A stretch of DNA of 64,000 nucleotides from Warburgia ugandensis (GCA_035236585.1 CP141126.1:68797414-68861413), one strand, 5' to 3'; counted from the stretch's first letter, positions 1-14,113 are shown. A program made the numbers and translations. The notes: generated by a model from the sequence alone, not told the origin.

Positions 1-3000
1 GGAAACATAAGAATAAAGAAATGAACTAATTATAACAACTATAAAATTAGGGAAACATAATATAAAGGATAACACTTAAAGCAAAGATAAAATAAATTTT
101 AATCTATGGAGATGGAAATTACTTCAACTGATTACAATGAAAAGAATAACAAAAGAAAATACAACTAATCCTATGCCTTGGAATTCATTTACCTAAAATT
201 CCTAATGTAGGGGTATGAATTTAAGATTCATAATATAAAGAAAAAATTTATAAAAATAAAACAAGATGAAAAAAGATTAAAGCGTGATAATGGAATTGAA
301 ATTTGGTGTAAAAAGGGGTGAATGGAAGAAATATGGGTTTTTTTTAAGGAAATTTTGTAGAGATTTTGATTACAAGGGTTGAGACATTAATCCATGAATT
401 TCATAAGAGCTAGAAATTTTTATAATAAAATGGTGGAGGAAGGTCAGAAAATGGATGGAAAAGAGTAAAAAATAGAGTATAAAAATGATGAATGAATGAA
501 AGGGTTGTAGAATGAGTTTTAGGTGGATCTTTTGGTGAGTGATAGAGGATAGAATGAAGGGATATGTGTGTGATTTGGAGAGAGATCTAAATTGTAAAAA
601 AAATGAAATAAAAATATAGAATGGATTGAGGTACGAGAATGAAACAAGCCTTTCTTACCTCTTCTGTTCTCCTTGTTCCTTCTTTTAGGATGATCTTCCT
701 TGGTGTTTGATCACTATGTATGGTCCTTTAGGGTTAAAAAATCCTTTTAGTTCTCCTCTTTATTTCTCTCTTCTAATCTATGGAGCAAGTGAATGGAGAA
801 GTGGAGAATGGAATGAATAATCCCATATGTTTAGAATTTTGGTGAGGATTTAAGCAAGGAGAAAATGTTAGAAAGAGGGTGAGAGGCATGAAATGGCTTG
901 TTGGTTATGTTTAAGTTTAGAAATATGAGATGAATGTAAGCCATCGGACTGAAATGAGTGGCAAAGATCTTTCCTACTTTGGGTTTTGATTTGACTTTTT
1001 AGCAAGGGCAAGATGATTAGGTTTTCATACTTCTATGCTCTTTCTCTCCTACATTGGATCATGCTTCAATCCTAGGGTGGATGGTTGAGATCTTCTTGAA
1101 GTCTCCTATGAAAAAAGTCCTTGTTTTATGACTCATCCGTTCTCATTTGTCGGATTGGTATTACCCTAAGATGGATGGCTAGGATTTCATGGAGAATTTC
1201 TTATCCACACTGATTCCCCTCCTTTATTTATCCTCAACCACCATTTTTATCTCTGACCAATTATATTTAAGTTGAAAAACACATTTTGATCTCCTTGAAA
1301 AATGGTGCACAGCCCATCAAAATTTTCTCCACCAATCATTGTTCAGTCTTCTCTCTCTTGTGTGGCTGCTTCCTATTGGTTAATCCTATGTCAAATGGCT
1401 TTTGATTAGTTTCTTTAGGATGGTCTTGGATGTTGAATATTTTTAGCCACTATTTCTTGAATTTTTCTGATGAAAACTAACCATAGATTTCCCATCTTTT
1501 GTCTCTCTCCTCACCTCTTTACTTTTCTCCACCAATCATATTAATCCATACATATATCTCACATGGAATTAAGTGGTATGAATCACATTTTCATTGAAAA
1601 AATCATGGAACACATGAAGGTGGTACCCATTCTAAAGTGATGACAGAGAAAGTTAGGGTTTTAAGTCTCCTAAGGGCCTCGGCTTGAGTATATCACTTCA
1701 CATGCATGCTTCCCTTGACGTGCATGCCTCTAAGCTTCACTTAGAAACTCTTAAATGGTGGTGGAATACATGCATAAATGCTGGAAGTTCTACCACCTGA
1801 TGTTTTGACATTTATTGCCTCTTTTGCATGGATAAGGTTTGGCAATGCTTCATGGTTTTTGACTATACTGAAAATTATAATGACACCCATTCTACATTCT
1901 TAACTTTCAGACTTCATTAAATTTGGTAGATAGGCCCTTGTTGATGCTCAAAATCTAGATTATCCATCTTTTAGGTTTTGGAATGCCAAACATATAATTG
2001 TTTTTAGAATTGTACCATAATCTTGCCAAATGTGGAAATAAACATAACCATCTATATTTATGATAAAAAAAGGACTAAAACCTACTAAATAGAGAGGTAT
2101 TCTATGTAATAATTCTATACCTATCATTTGGCTTTTTAATTTCCTATCATACATTCTAGAAATAGTTTAGAAACATCATACATGTTAGCTTCTTAGGTAT
2201 AGAATGCATTCCTAATTTAGAACTCCATGCATAACATTGTAGTCTCATGCATCATAGTCAAATAGTGTAAACATCTCATTTTCTAATTTTGATTTACACG
2301 CACACACACTTGCATGGTTGCATGCATGGAACTTTCCATGCTAGGTTTGCTATCCTCATTCACTCTCATCTCTTAATATCTCACCCTTACACTTTCCCTT
2401 ACTCTTAGATACCCTCTTACCACGCTTCTATTTCCATACACCTTCTATTTTCACTCTTCATACAGCCACTTTATAATTTTAGATGGCATGCATAGTTCAT
2501 GTTAGTTAGTTCATGCATCATTCATCTGCTTCTTTCTAATTTCTTTTTGTGGAGTTGAATAAGGAAAAGGAAAGGATTCTTATGACAATAATAAAACATT
2601 CTAATTTCTTAAGTAAGGTTGAGGAAACATCCAAATATATCCATAAAGTCACCTAGATTCCTAGCAAAGTGAATCATGTTGCAGGATAGAATTATACCAT
2701 GTACTTACTCCTTGCTTCGTCTCCTGAGGCTGAATTGGTTAGTCCTAATCCAAGGGCCACTATCTCCACTTTGTTTGTTTATTTTTTTAATTCCATTACA
2801 TGTTTAAAGTAGGAAGCCTCTTCTATGGTTCACCTTCCTTAAAGAAGAATGACCTCTTACCTCATCTCTTTCTAATTCCTTAAAGTTATCCTCTTTTTAA
2901 AGATTCTAATTTAAGGAAAATGCAATAACTTTTTTTACTTCCATTTTCATAATCTTCTTTGTTTCTCGAGGTGGTGGTTATTTCAGAAAGGTGTTATGCT

Positions 3001-3099
3001 TGTCTTTTCTTGGCTTCCCTAACACTTCATTCCTAAGGATCATTTGGATGAGATTTGTTTTGTGTTTGTGTCATGTGGCTTATGGACATGCCAAAATCC
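1..3099. other. Unclassified AT-rich DNA, no gene seen
   Basis: No open frame here looks like a protein I recognise. The stretch is AT-rich with pyrimidine-rich patches. One piece, about 1200-1310, is similar in reverse complement to 35490-35600; both share a segment around the words ATTGG and AGATAAAAATG. This suggests that old Tat-like retroelement noncoding DNA of family D is present on the minus strand. The rest cannot be assigned. Confidence 0.5.
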
Positions 3100-3654
3100 T
3101 GGTGGTAACATTAGTGTATTGGGTTGTAGAGAAGTATACAAGCTCCTATTGAGTGACACAACATGAAGGTTCTACAATAGAATTCAAGCCCAGATTTGAA
3201 GGACTTTTACTTGCTTTCTTTTATTGCTTATGTAATAAATCTTTATAAAATTTTCATTAATGAAATAGCTAGTTTCCTTTCTTAGTTACTTTATTTCTTA
3301 CTTTGATTCTTAGTTAATTTTAGTTTTAGAAAGTTTCCTTATTTATTTCCTTGCTTATTTAGATAGTTTCCTAGTTTTCTTAATTGTTTCCTTTCTAATT
3401 TAGGGTTTACTTTCTGGTTGCTTAGTTGACTAGTTTAGTTGTTTCCTTTTTAGTTAGTTATTTTCTTTTTAGTTGGTTCCTTGTTTCTTTCATTCATTTA
3501 CTTGCTTTATGTCTTTAGTTTCCTTATCATTACTTTTAGTCAGAAAGTGTCCTTCTTTGAATGCTTGGCTAAGTTAAAGTAAGATGACGTAAATTCTAGT
3601 TAACTCTGTTTATCAAAGAATCTTCATGTGATGGACTTGTATGTGCTAATTCTA
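3100..3654 (+). repeat. Family D (Tat-like) LTR tail fragment
   Basis: This stretch resembles 47025-47440 in order and wording. Both have a TTGAGTGACA/TATTGAGTGACA region, then a run of T-rich DNA with a late TAATAAAT-type signal, then a closing segment that reads AATAGAGTCGTGCAC here and AATAGACCCGTGCAC there. The 'GTGCAC' ending resembles what I remember of Tat/Athila-type LTR ends, so I read it as a decayed LTR tail. Family assignment is inference; the similarity of the two copies is seen directly. Confidence 0.45.
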
Positions 3655-4624
3655 TACTTTAATAGAGTCGTGCACTTATGATAATTATTAAGACACACTA
3701 GCAGCCAAATAATATTGTCAAGATAATGAGTTTTTATGTTTAGTTATAACTATAATTATAGCACAAAAACATGCAATCAAGGGTGTTTGAGCATATTATT
3801 GTCAAAGACCCTCTTTCTCTCTCTCCCTACTTTGGCCAAAAATTCCATAGATGGGACCCCCATTCTTTCTAAAGTTTGAAATGATGTTAACTATTTTATT
3901 ATGTTTGAATTATTTCTCTTTTTAAGAATTTAATTGCCTAATTTTGCTACAAATCCATTTAGTCTTAACCTTATCCTTCTTTTAAAAATTATGGAGACTT
4001 AATTTAAAATTCATGCCCCATGTTGGAACTTTCTCATTCAAAGTGATTTGAAATGAATGCAAATAAAGTGGGTTTTGCATGAATTGAAGTCCTCCCCAAT
4101 TGAGGAAAAGGAGATCAAAATGTCCCATCAATAAAGTGAGTCGTAAGCTTCCTTCCCCCTTCTCCCCTTAGTTCAGAAAATGCCCTTCCTTCCTCTATAC
4201 AAGAGTCTATCTCCAACTATTAGTGTTTTTAAGTACAAGGGAGGCTTCCAAACTAAAAGGGTTGCCCACTTTTTCTTTCTAAGAATTTTTTCTTAAAAAA
4301 AGAGTTTGAAAAGAAAATCTTAGAGAATTTCCTAGCTAGGTAAATTCTAGGCTTAAGGAGATGAAAGGAGTTTAAACTCATCTTTCCTTAAAACTAAATA
4401 TCCTAGATTTTCAAATAAAATATCTCTCCGAAAATTTTGGAGAATAAGGGAAGCTAGGAAAGGGATGAGACCCACCAAATTTCCTCCACTCTTTCTCTCC
4501 CCAACTCTCCCAATCTCATTCTTTTTTGGTGCACACAACCAACCATACCACGCCTTTCTTCTTATTCTTTGTAGTTTTCTCTCTCTCACTCTCTCAACCT
4601 TGCTGTCCTATTCTTCTCTGCTTG

Positions 4625-4626
<2 letters not shown>

Positions 4627-4689
<63 letters not shown>
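4627..4689. repeat. (TC)n microsatellite
   Basis: An almost pure dinucleotide run of about 31 TC units. The matching place in the partner inverted repeat arm (around 20050-20110 on the other strand) has only short GA runs, so the expansion is specific to this arm. Confidence 0.97.
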
Positions 4690-4694
<5 letters not shown>

Positions 4695-4912
4695 TGCCCT
4701 ACTCAAACATCTCTCTCTCTCATTCATCCTGCTTACTCTTTCCTCTCTCTCCACGTTCCTCTCTACCTCACATCTACTTCTATCCTAGAAAGGGGTGGAG
4801 ATGACTTTGTAGACATGCCTCCTCTCCCACATTTCTTTCTCCCCATTCCGTCTCTCTTCTCTACTTTCTCTTATCTTCACCTCAGTCCCCAGTCCAAATA
4901 CTTCCCTCTTTG

Positions 4913-5019
<107 letters not shown>

Positions 5020-5397
5020 TTGTGTGTATAATAACCTAGAATTTTGTATGATTTTTATGATTAAAAATATTCAGAGTTTATTCGAAATATAAAATTTCAA
5101 TTTTTCTAAAACTAAATATTTTATCAATGAGACCTCTAGGGATGGATAGAGCTTGGAGAGCTACTAATTAACATTAATATAGCTAAAATCTAATAATAGA
5201 GATCTAGTTATTGATCAAAACAACTTTTTAGATTTATAATGATACCCCTTTTAATTTGGTGTAGACATGGAATTAAGAAACATACTTAGACTAGGAAACT
5301 ACCGCTTAGGGTAGATATAAAGAAACAAAAATTGATTGTTAAGAAAAGTAGTTGAATGATGAACAAATGAAGATAGTTGATTCCCCTACCCTTTGAT

Positions 5398-5416
5398 CTC
5401 TCTCTCTCTCTCTCTC
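5398..5416. repeat. Short (TC)n microsatellite
   Basis: Nineteen bases of alternating TC. It accounts for the serine/leucine-like and glutamate/arginine-like low-complexity translations across it, which are not genes. Confidence 0.9.
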
Positions 5417-6310
5417 CAAAAATTTGATTTTCACCACTAAAGGAGTGCTTAATCGATTCCCACACCAAGAACTGAAACTCATAAGTGATTTGAGAAGAAA
5501 CAAATTGGAAATCATCAAAAAATTGAATAGAGAGTGTGAATAGATCATTCGACGCTAGAATCCTTCAACAACGATTATCATCATATTCTTTGATCAAGGC
5601 ATTCATAGAACTCTTTTTAGATAATTTTTTTTTAACTGGCTAGAAAACAACATAATAGTGATTGTAACCAATCAATGTGAAAAATCTTCTTCAACCCATC
5701 TTCTACGACAATGACAGGTGGTCGAGAAAATGAAGGAGCATCGGGTTTCCTTCCTATTTCTCTTCATTCTCTTTGTTAGCTTTCGATTTATAAGGAATAA
5801 CTAGATCTAGGCTTTTTGATGCCTATCCCTAGTTTGATTTTCAATTTGTAGTTGGGATGGGCTAGATCTAAGTTCCAAATACTCTATTTAGATAGTACCT
5901 TGTTAGGTGGTGGTTGAAAAGGTAGATTGGAAAATTTTTACCTTATTACTTATCAATCTAGTAGTTGAAAACTAAATATGAGATTTGTAGCTATTTACTT
6001 TGGTTTTTTACTTAACAAACTATAGTTGAAACTATGGATTTGCGACTCTAACTACTGTTGTGAGTTATACTTGCTGATTTGAGATTGGAATATTGTTTTG
6101 GATCTCATTTCTATCTAATGGTCGATCGTTATTTAGAAAACCAAATGAATATTTCTAGTTTTCAAACATTGATCTATCATCATTAAAGAATTGGCCAGAT
6201 TTGAAAAGTTGTCACAAGAGGCAGGTGGTTTTGAGATTGCCACATTTTTTGTATATTTTAATTATAATTAGATTACCAGTTTTAGTTAATGAAATTCATG
6301 ATATGATTGG

Positions 6311-6602
6311 ATTTTATCTAGATTGATGATGAGTATCCAAATTTTTATAATATAACTACCCAATTACGAGTCCATGTGTTATAAATTATATTGCATTATA
6401 ATATGATTTTTCCAAAATTCATAACACCTGCTTTTCTAAGCTAATGATTCAAAAGTTTGAGATTTTATCTAGATTGATGATGAGTATCTAGACTTTTGTA
6501 ATTGGGTACTAGTCCGTGTGTTATAAATTATATTGCATTATAATATGATTTTTTCAAAATTCATAACACCTGCTTTTCTAAGCTAATGATTCAAAAGTTT
6601 GA
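6311..6602 (+). repeat. Tandem duplication, unit about 151/141 bp
   Basis: Two adjacent copies both start ATTTTATCTAGATTGATGATG and both end near CAAAAGTTTGA. The first runs 6311-6461 and the second 6462-6602. The second copy is about 10 bp shorter. The unit contains the start of an LTR-like sequence (TGATGAGTATC...), which is also seen at 9664. The other inverted repeat arm (about 18450-18620) has only one copy, so the duplication arose after the arms separated. Confidence 0.85.
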
Positions 6603-7210
6603 TATTTTGCAGGTATATGAGCTAATCTAGAGTAAATATGTAAATAATCATAATTTTTAAGATTTAATTAGGGTTTGTAATCTTTTGTAAGTATTGAGAT
6701 GACGATCCAATGGCTGAGATTGATTAGTATGTGAATTGATGATCAAGATTTGAGCAAAGGGTCAAGATCCTTTGAAGGACAAGAAGATAAGTTCAAGAAA
6801 GAAATTGGAAGAATCAAAGGTGATTAGAGTGGGCCCATGAAAAATCCATACAATTCCATCACCTTTATATGAAGTAAAGTCATGTATGTCACCTTAGCCA
6901 TACAAGCTATGCAAGCCTTGAAGCCAAGGGACTAAGCAACTCAAGCCACCAAGGGGCCATCAAAGTGAGCCACTTACACCAATGCCACATGGAGTCACAT
7001 GATTGGAGGAAGAAATTCAAGCATTTATATTATGAAAAGATTGGATTTTTAAGTGGATAATTAATTGCATGAGAATAAAACAAGTAAGATAGCATGTAAG
7101 GTGGACCAATGGGAGAAGACTCCTTGAATTCTATATTTCTTTTTCTTCGTTTCTTTCTTCTCTCTCTCTATCTCCCCATATTTCCTTATATTTTCCTCTC
7201 TCTTTCCTAC

Positions 7211-9663
7211 CCTTCCGTGTGAAATTTCTGGTAAGGAATGGAGTTTAACACCAATTCCCTTAAAAAGTGCACTTCCCCCCTTTACTTGTCCTAGGGTTTC
7301 ACTCCTTTCCACTTTCAAGTTCCACCTCCTTCCATTCACCTTCTTAGATTCCTTGTCTTACTCAACTTGTTTCCCAAATTATATCCTACATGCCCTTTCT
7401 ACTAATGACTTTTTTGGAAGTAAAAGACTATATAATACCTATGGTAATTCTAAGGAGTTCTACACCCCACTTGGGCTGGTGCTCCATGCCTAGTTGCCTT
7501 CTCCCTCTTCATGCTTTCAACCCATTATACAATGGGTGTTTCCACCTTCTTCAAGAATCTTCCATGCCTCCTTGGGTTCCTCCATTCCAAGTTTGGTTCC
7601 TCTAAACTCAGGTTGGTTTTCATGCTTCTTTTTGTTCCTTATTGCTTTGATTTGCTTTCTAGTTTCATGTGTTTCTTTGCTTGATTTCCTTTGTTGTTAA
7701 TTCTTGTTTTGTCATTAGATAATCTCTTGTAGTGACAGCCAAAAGATAGTAGTCTTTGGATGAAGTTCTTAGCCTTTATTTTCGAGCCTTTCCATTGCTT
7801 ATCTTTCCTTGCTCATCTATTGAATTCCTTCTCATCTATTTCACTCTCTTGCATCTTGGTTCTTGTTTAGGTTTACATGCATGCAACATTAGATTGAATG
7901 GTGAATATTGGATCTAGTTTTGGGTTAGTTTTTAGTCTATGAAGTTGGCACAATTTCCTTTTCTAGATTCAATGTAATGAAAGTGCTTTTTATGTAATAA
8001 TATCTATTCAATAAATTCATGGTTTATGCACACTTTTCCTTATTTGTTGCTAATGCTTGGAGTCTTTGAATCATGATTGTCATCCTATGTTTCTTTCTTA
8101 GGTCCCATGCAACTTTCACTTAAGCATCATGCGCACTATACCCATGATAAATTCATTGCATAAAAGTCTTCTTAGATTCATGTACACCATCTAGGTTAGT
8201 TTGCACTCTAGGTTTCATGTGCACCATGTTTCCTCTCCATTATTTGTTCCATTCACATAACTCTTTGTTTCATGAATTTTATTCTAGAGTAGTTTGCATC
8301 CTCAAGTTTAATTTTTCAATAACTATGCACCCCATGCTTTCTAATTTCCATCTTTTGTTCCATGTGAAAATCCATTCCATGAATCATGCGCACACCCCTT
8401 TGTTTTATGTGCACCATTTTAATGTTAAGTTGCATGATTTGTTTCTTGGTTTAATTCATGATTAGGTTTATTTTATCATTACCTATGTTTAGATGCATGC
8501 TAGGTTGGTGTAGATGGTTTCTAATTCTAATTTTTAGCAAGTTTTAGTTTTAGAAAGTTCCTATTTCATGCATGTTTAAGTTTCCACGTTATTTCAATTC
8601 CTAGAATAGGTTACAATCCATTTCTTTTGGTAGAATAGATGATTTAAGCAAGATCCAATTGAGTGAAAATTTTGTGAGATTTCTCATGGGACTGTCCTCA
8701 CTCACATGCAATTATAATTTATGAGATTCCTTATGGGATTGACCTCAAAAATGAGTAGAGATGGTAGAAAAAGAAGAAAAAGGACAAAAGTTTAAGAAGT
8801 GATAAATGTCAAAGTGTTTACAAGGAGAAAGCCTTTCCCTTAAAGAAATACAAGAGAAGGTAAAAAAGGAAAGGAAATATATAAAAAAGAAATGTTGTGA
8901 AGACAGAAAGGAAAAATATAAAAGATATTCACTTTAGTGCACACTAAAGAAAAATTGTCCAAACATTCATTGAAGACCTCTACTCAGATTTGAAACTTTG
9001 AATCCTTTTACCCTTTCTTTTGAAACCATTCCCAAGCCTATTTATTGTCCTATATAATGACTTGTTTCATATTAAGGTAGAATATAACCTTAAAGAGGAT
9101 ATAAATGGGAAGAATTTAAGGTGAAACACCCCTACAGGTCTAGGTAATGGCATCCATTCTTAAGGATCATATTTATTTGTCTCATTATGCTCATAAAATT
9201 ATGTGAACCATTAGTATCTTTGAATTTATGTTTGACACCTTTTCTCTGAGAGCTTTATTTCTGAGTGTATACCAGTGAGAAATTGAGGTCAAAACATGGA
9301 GTATAAGTATATATGTTCAGAAGTCCTGACATATGTAGCCTGTACACACACTACACTCCGAGATATAATTGTAATAAAATGGATTTCATTCATCTTTATT
9401 AATTTGTTAAAGCTAGTATGTACTAATGGAAAAGAATTCTTTGAGATAAAAATAAAGGACATATCCTCATTGAATTTTGTGGGTATATTCTTTGTAAACC
9501 TTTATGAGGCCTAACATGTTCACTAAGGGTAACCTAGGGGTCTAAGGGCTTGTTGTATAAGTTAAATGAAATTGTGAGTACTTATAAAAATAGCTACCAT
9601 TTTTGTTTTCATGACTTTTTGCATGTTTTGCCCAGGACTAGCAAAATGTTAGTTGGAAGGGTG
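7211..9663. other. Noncoding retroelement-like DNA, no gene
   Basis: No supported coding region. Positions 8500-8760 are similar in reverse complement to about 62080-62400; both contain a GAGATTYCTCATGGGAYTG-like segment, which occurs twice here (near 8670 and 8730). Positions 9230-9360 have the look of a Tat-type untranslated region, but this is from memory of such elements and is weak. The block from 7300 to 8500 is AT-rich with repeated ATGCATGC and TTCATGTGCACC words and nothing I can name. Confidence 0.45.
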
Positions 9664-9905
9664 TGATAATTGTTTAATTTTGTATAATAAAACACCCAAT
9701 TAATAGTCCATGTGTTATAAATTATAATGTTATTTTTAGGGTCTTTTTATAAATTAATCACACATGCATTTCTTAGTTAATGATTTAAAAGTTTGATATT
9801 TTGTAGGTTTAGGAGCCCATCCAAAATAATTATGTGAATTATCATAAATTTCTAGGATTTAATTAGATTTTAAAACTTTTTGTAGGTATTGAGATGACGA
9901 TTCAT
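9664..9905 (+). repeat. LTR-like fragment related to 6325-6760
   Basis: Starts TGATAATTGTTTAATTTTG and follows the same course as 6325-6760. The shared landmarks include CCATGTGTTATAAATTAT, a TTTGATATTTTG(C/T)AGG segment and a closing TATTGAGATGACGAT. It stops where the minus-strand pol fossil begins. I read it as the head of an LTR of an old Tat-like element; the family is an inference. Confidence 0.6.
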
Positions 9906-11811
9906 TGGCCAAGACTAATCAAGATAAGAATCAAGGAGGCCCCCATATTTTATGGGAAACACCACATTTCTTCATTAAATTTTCAAACATTTTGTTACAA
10001 AAGTGTTTCTCCCCATCATTAATTATGGCTCTAGGTGTAACAATGTGTGCAAATATATTTTTCTTTAAAAACTTGACCACCACCTTGTGGTCATTGGTCT
10101 TACACAGTATGACTTCCACCCATTTGGACATGAAGTTCACTCCCATAAGAATGTATAGATAACCAAAGAAAATAAAAAAAAGGTCCTATAAAATCAGTGC
10201 CCCAAATATCGAAAGGCTTAATGATCATAATGGGATTCAAGAGCATCATATTTCTCTTTCCTATACTCCTATTCTATTGGAATATGGCACATGCAATGCA
10301 ATAGGCATGTGAACCTCTAAAAATGGTGGGCCAATACCTTTGCAATTGTCTTTCTAAAACTGAAATAGCTCTCGCATGCATGGTGATGAAAAAGGAAATG
10401 ATTTTATTATGTTCACTAGTTGATATGCATCTCCTAATAACTTGATTAGGATAGTACTTGAACAAGTGGATCATCCCATGTAAAGTGCTTAGCCTCAGTA
10501 ATAAATCTTTTTCTATCTTGTTTTGACTAGTGATTAAGCATTTGACTTATGCCAAGATAATTAACTATATCTATATACTAAGGCAACTAGGAAATGTGCA
10601 AGAGCTATTCATCCAGGAATATTTCTTTTATAGGCACATTTCACTAGTAGACTCCATAACTAACATGGATAAATGGTCTATTATAGCATTTTCTTAACCT
10701 TTCTTATCCCAAATTTCAAAATCAAACTCCTGTAAAAAATAGTATTTATTGGATTAGCCTAGGTTTGGCATCCTTCTAGAAAATAAGGTATTTTAGTGCC
10801 ACATGATTTGAATAGACGAAGACCTTATATCCTAGTAAGAAAGATCTAAACTTATCCAGGGAAAATACAACTACCAACAACTCTTTTTCTATAGTGGAAT
10901 AATTGAGTTGGGCATCATCGAGTATCTTGTTAGCATAATATATCACAGAAGGGAGTTTATCAATATGCTGCCCCAACATAGCCCCGATCACATAGTCTAA
11001 AGCATCACACATTATTTCAAATGGTGCACTCCAATCTAGAGGTCAAATAATAGGTGCAAAAGTTAATTCATCCTTTAGGCTTTCATATAATCATCATCAA
11101 AGTCAAAAGTTTCCTCCTTTATAACTAAATTATATAGGGGCTTAGCAATTTTACTAAAGTCCTTGATGAATCATCTATAGAAACTGAAATGGCCTAAAAG
11201 TGAATGGATTTCAGTTTTTGGAGGAGTAAGGTTAGAGATTAAATCCACTTTGGCTTTGTTTACTTTTATGCCATTATGTGATATGATGTGGCTAGAGCAA
11301 TGCTATTTTGAACTATGAAATGACATTTTTCATAATTTAGCATTAAATTCTTTTCTTGACACCTAGTAAGGACAAGTTTTAGATGGTACATGCATTCATA
11401 AAATGAAGAACCTCTCCACCATATCAGAAAATATGCTCAACATACGCATTTGAAAAGTAGTTGAAGCATTACAAAGTCCAAAAGGCATATGATGGTAGGT
11501 GAAGGTCCCAAAAGGGCAAGTGAAGGTAATCTTCTCCTGATCTTCAGGTGCTATGGGGATTTGGTTATAGCCAGCGTATCCATCAAGAAAGTAGTAATAA
11601 CTATGAGCAGCTAACCTTTTTAGCATTTGGTCAATAAAGGGAAGAGGAAAGTGGTATTTACTCATAACCAGTTTTAGTTTTTGATAATGTATACAAATTC
11701 TTTACCTAGTGGTCATGCGAGTGGGGACTAACTCCTTATCCTCATTTCAGATTACTACAACTTCAGACTTCTTAGGTAAAACCTGAACTAGGCTAAACCA
11801 TGTGCTGTAAG
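9906..11811 (-). mobile_element. Ty3/Gypsy pol fossil, Tat/Athila type
   Basis: Read on the minus strand, this is a decayed pol region in the usual Gypsy order. Reverse transcriptase lies about 11811-11100, with motifs such as HFPLPFIDQML, FLDGYAGYNQIPIAPEDQEK and HMPFGLCNAS. RNase H follows about 11015-10770, with YYANKILDDAQLNYSTIEKE and LDKFRSFLLGYKV. The integrase zinc-binding part is about 10474-10270 (RYWPTIFRGSHAYC). Part of the integrase core is about 10146-9931 (MSKWVEVILCKTNDHKVVVKF). The wording is that of the Tat/Athila group rather than the chromoviruses seen elsewhere in the window. It is old and carries many breaks. At its upstream end it is interrupted by the family B LTR that starts at 11812, and its own LTRs are not identified with certainty. 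Confidence 0.9.
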
Positions 11812-12192
11812 TGTAACATCCGAGCAATTTACGCTATTTTTAACAAAAATTGAACATTTTATGGGAAATAAACTATGTTAAATATTTTACTTTATTTAAA
11901 ATATTAAACAAATGAATTTGTGATGACACTTGGTACCATTAGATTCTACTCAAAAAATGGAATCCAACACCTCAAAGAACGCCGAAAACGGAGTTCGTAT
12001 GAAGAAGTTATGGCCGTTTAAAGATTAGGGGTATTATTTTTGTATATTAAACAAAAAACGAAAAAGAATGAAAACCGTAGGGGGCCATTTTGATAACGGC
12101 ACCCCCTATCGTCTTCCACCTTCAGATCTCTCTAGAAACCCCGTTTCCAAAGGTTTCTGCCACTACCAATGGCAGCACCGCCATAGCAGGGC

Positions 12193-12200
12193 TATAAAAA
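12193..12200 (+). promoter_or_regulatory. LTR TATA box (family B, copy 1)
   Basis: TATAAAAA lies 381 bp into the LTR, the same relative place as TATAAATA in the two other family B copies. It is presumably the core promoter of the element. Transcription is not shown. Confidence 0.65.
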
Positions 12201-12599
12201 GCCCCATCTCCCCCCTCTCCAAAACATGATTTTTCGACCATTTTGAGACTGGGGTTTCCGGAAAAATCAGAAAGCCATCTCAAGCCAGTCTCCACTGCAT
12301 TTTTCGGCAACGGCTAGGCCCTAGTCAGGTCAGCCATTCCTTTTCCCGTCTCCCCATTTCCCCTCTTCTCCTTTCCGGTCTGGCATTGGGGTTTTCCCCT
12401 TCTTTGTGGGTTTTGACAACATAGGTTTCCGGCAGAGGGAAACGCACCATTGGGAAAAAGGGCATCCCCAGGCTACCCAGGTAAGCCCCTCCTTACCTTC
12501 TCTCCATTTTTCTTCCCCCAGGCCAAGATCCATGCTGGATATGGTCATTTTCCTAGCCGGTTTTTCCAGCCGAAGAAGACCCAGCTGGTTCCAACGGCC

Positions 12600-12970
12600 C
12601 TGCATGAAGAAGGCGTCCCAAGGACGCCATGCTCCACGTACGCCTGGGACTAGGTCCCTGGGATGGGTTCTGGGTGTACGACAGTGCATACACTATCCTA
12701 GGTGCGGCCTTCGGGTGTGCGCGTGACATGGGGCACGGGTCCTGGCCCGACCAGGATGCATGAGGTGCCCTGGGAGCTGAGACACGCCATGTTACACCAA
12801 AGGTGCATCCGTGCGATGCCATACAGGATGTGCGTCATAGCACGTCGCTTGAGCATGCATGTGCGCATGCAAAATGCAGTCCCTGGCACGGCCTTTGGGC
12901 ACGCACGCACGTGAGGCAGTCGTGGTTCAACCAGGATGCACGGGTGTCCTGGGAACTGGGACACGCAGAC
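12600..12970. other. CpG-dense block inside family B LTR
   Basis: A GC-rich, CpG-containing stretch just downstream of the TATA box, in sharp contrast to the AT-rich surroundings. The equivalent blocks are 22480-22960 and 63060-63410. Open frames here exist on both strands because stop codons are rare in GC-rich DNA; they are not conserved as proteins between copies. Confidence 0.7.
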
Positions 12971-14094
12971 CTAATGAGACTTTGAAGTTAGGATTAGAGG
13001 ACAATTTACAAAGTTAACCATGGAATAGTAGATCCACATTATAGGATCTAGCCTAACAATGAATTAGGCAAGGACCATGGACCCTAAAAGGTAGATCTAG
13101 CGATTTAATGTCTAAATAGAATGAAATTGATAAGGACTCCTTATATCCATTCATACCTAGGAGTTTATAAATGAGACCCACAGATGGGTTGAGTGATAAA
13201 GGACGCGACTGCAGGAGACTTTGAGGTAGGTGCTCTATCTCTACTAGACTTTTAAATAGAGCCATGATTGTTTTAAGACTGCATGTTTTAAGTATAAGTT
13301 ATATGACTTGTTTAATGTTATAAATGAATTCAGCATGCATATGACAAATACATTATGCATAGACATGTTTTGCAAATAATTGCATATATTCCATGATTTG
13401 TGAGCATTGAGTTCTTGAAAAATTGCATGTCCTTGAGGGTTACCAAAAGACGTTGGAGTGCCCAAAAGACACTAGGTAGGTAGTTGTGAGGGACCAAAAG
13501 AGGACAGGTTTTGAAAAAAAGGTTTTTGCTTGTTTAATCTTATATGATTTGGGCTAATAAGCTTGTGGGCGCTATGCCGAGAGGTCTGGGTTGGCCTCCA
13601 GCCTCTACCACTATTAGGTGGAATGGGTACCATGCCCAAAAAGGGTAATGTCCCTACGTCGACTTCATGTGGTATAGGGGGCTACCACTGGTGTCACGGC
13701 ACTGGGTCGATGTGTCATATGCCCCGTGGAGGCTATGATGTTGTGTCCCTAGGTACCTGGGGTCCACCCGGCGACGAGGTTGAGGGCATAGTTGGGCCCT
13801 ATGGTTTGAGGATTTACTTGCATTGCATATGGCATGACATGAGGTTGGTCGACCGTACCAGATATCCATGAGTTGGATTCAGTTGAGCATCTAAGCATAT
13901 CATTATGTTTATGATATATATATATATATACTTTCGACTTGGATTATGCTATTCTTTAAGTGGTCAGTATTCCAGTTCGACAGTGGTTTTTAATATCGAT
14001 ATTGAACATGATTGTTCGAACATGCACATGTTTTAAAGAGCATATGATTTTAAACATAACATGCATTGTAAAACTAGTAGTGATAGACTCCTAC

Positions 14095-14113
14095 TGAGTA
14101 TAGTATATACTCA
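14095..14113 (+). other. Conserved LTR hairpin, family B copy 1
   Basis: TGAGTATA and TATACTCA form a perfect 8 bp stem with a GTA loop, preceded by CCTAC. It lies 395 bp before the LTR end. It matches the position and the TGAG...CTCA frame of hairpins in the family A LTRs. Confidence 0.7.

Noticed and set aside
12330-12985. Several overlapping open frames of 60-119 codons on both strands
   Set aside because: They sit in the CpG-dense block of a family B LTR, overlap in up to four frames, and are not conserved as proteins in the other two copies.
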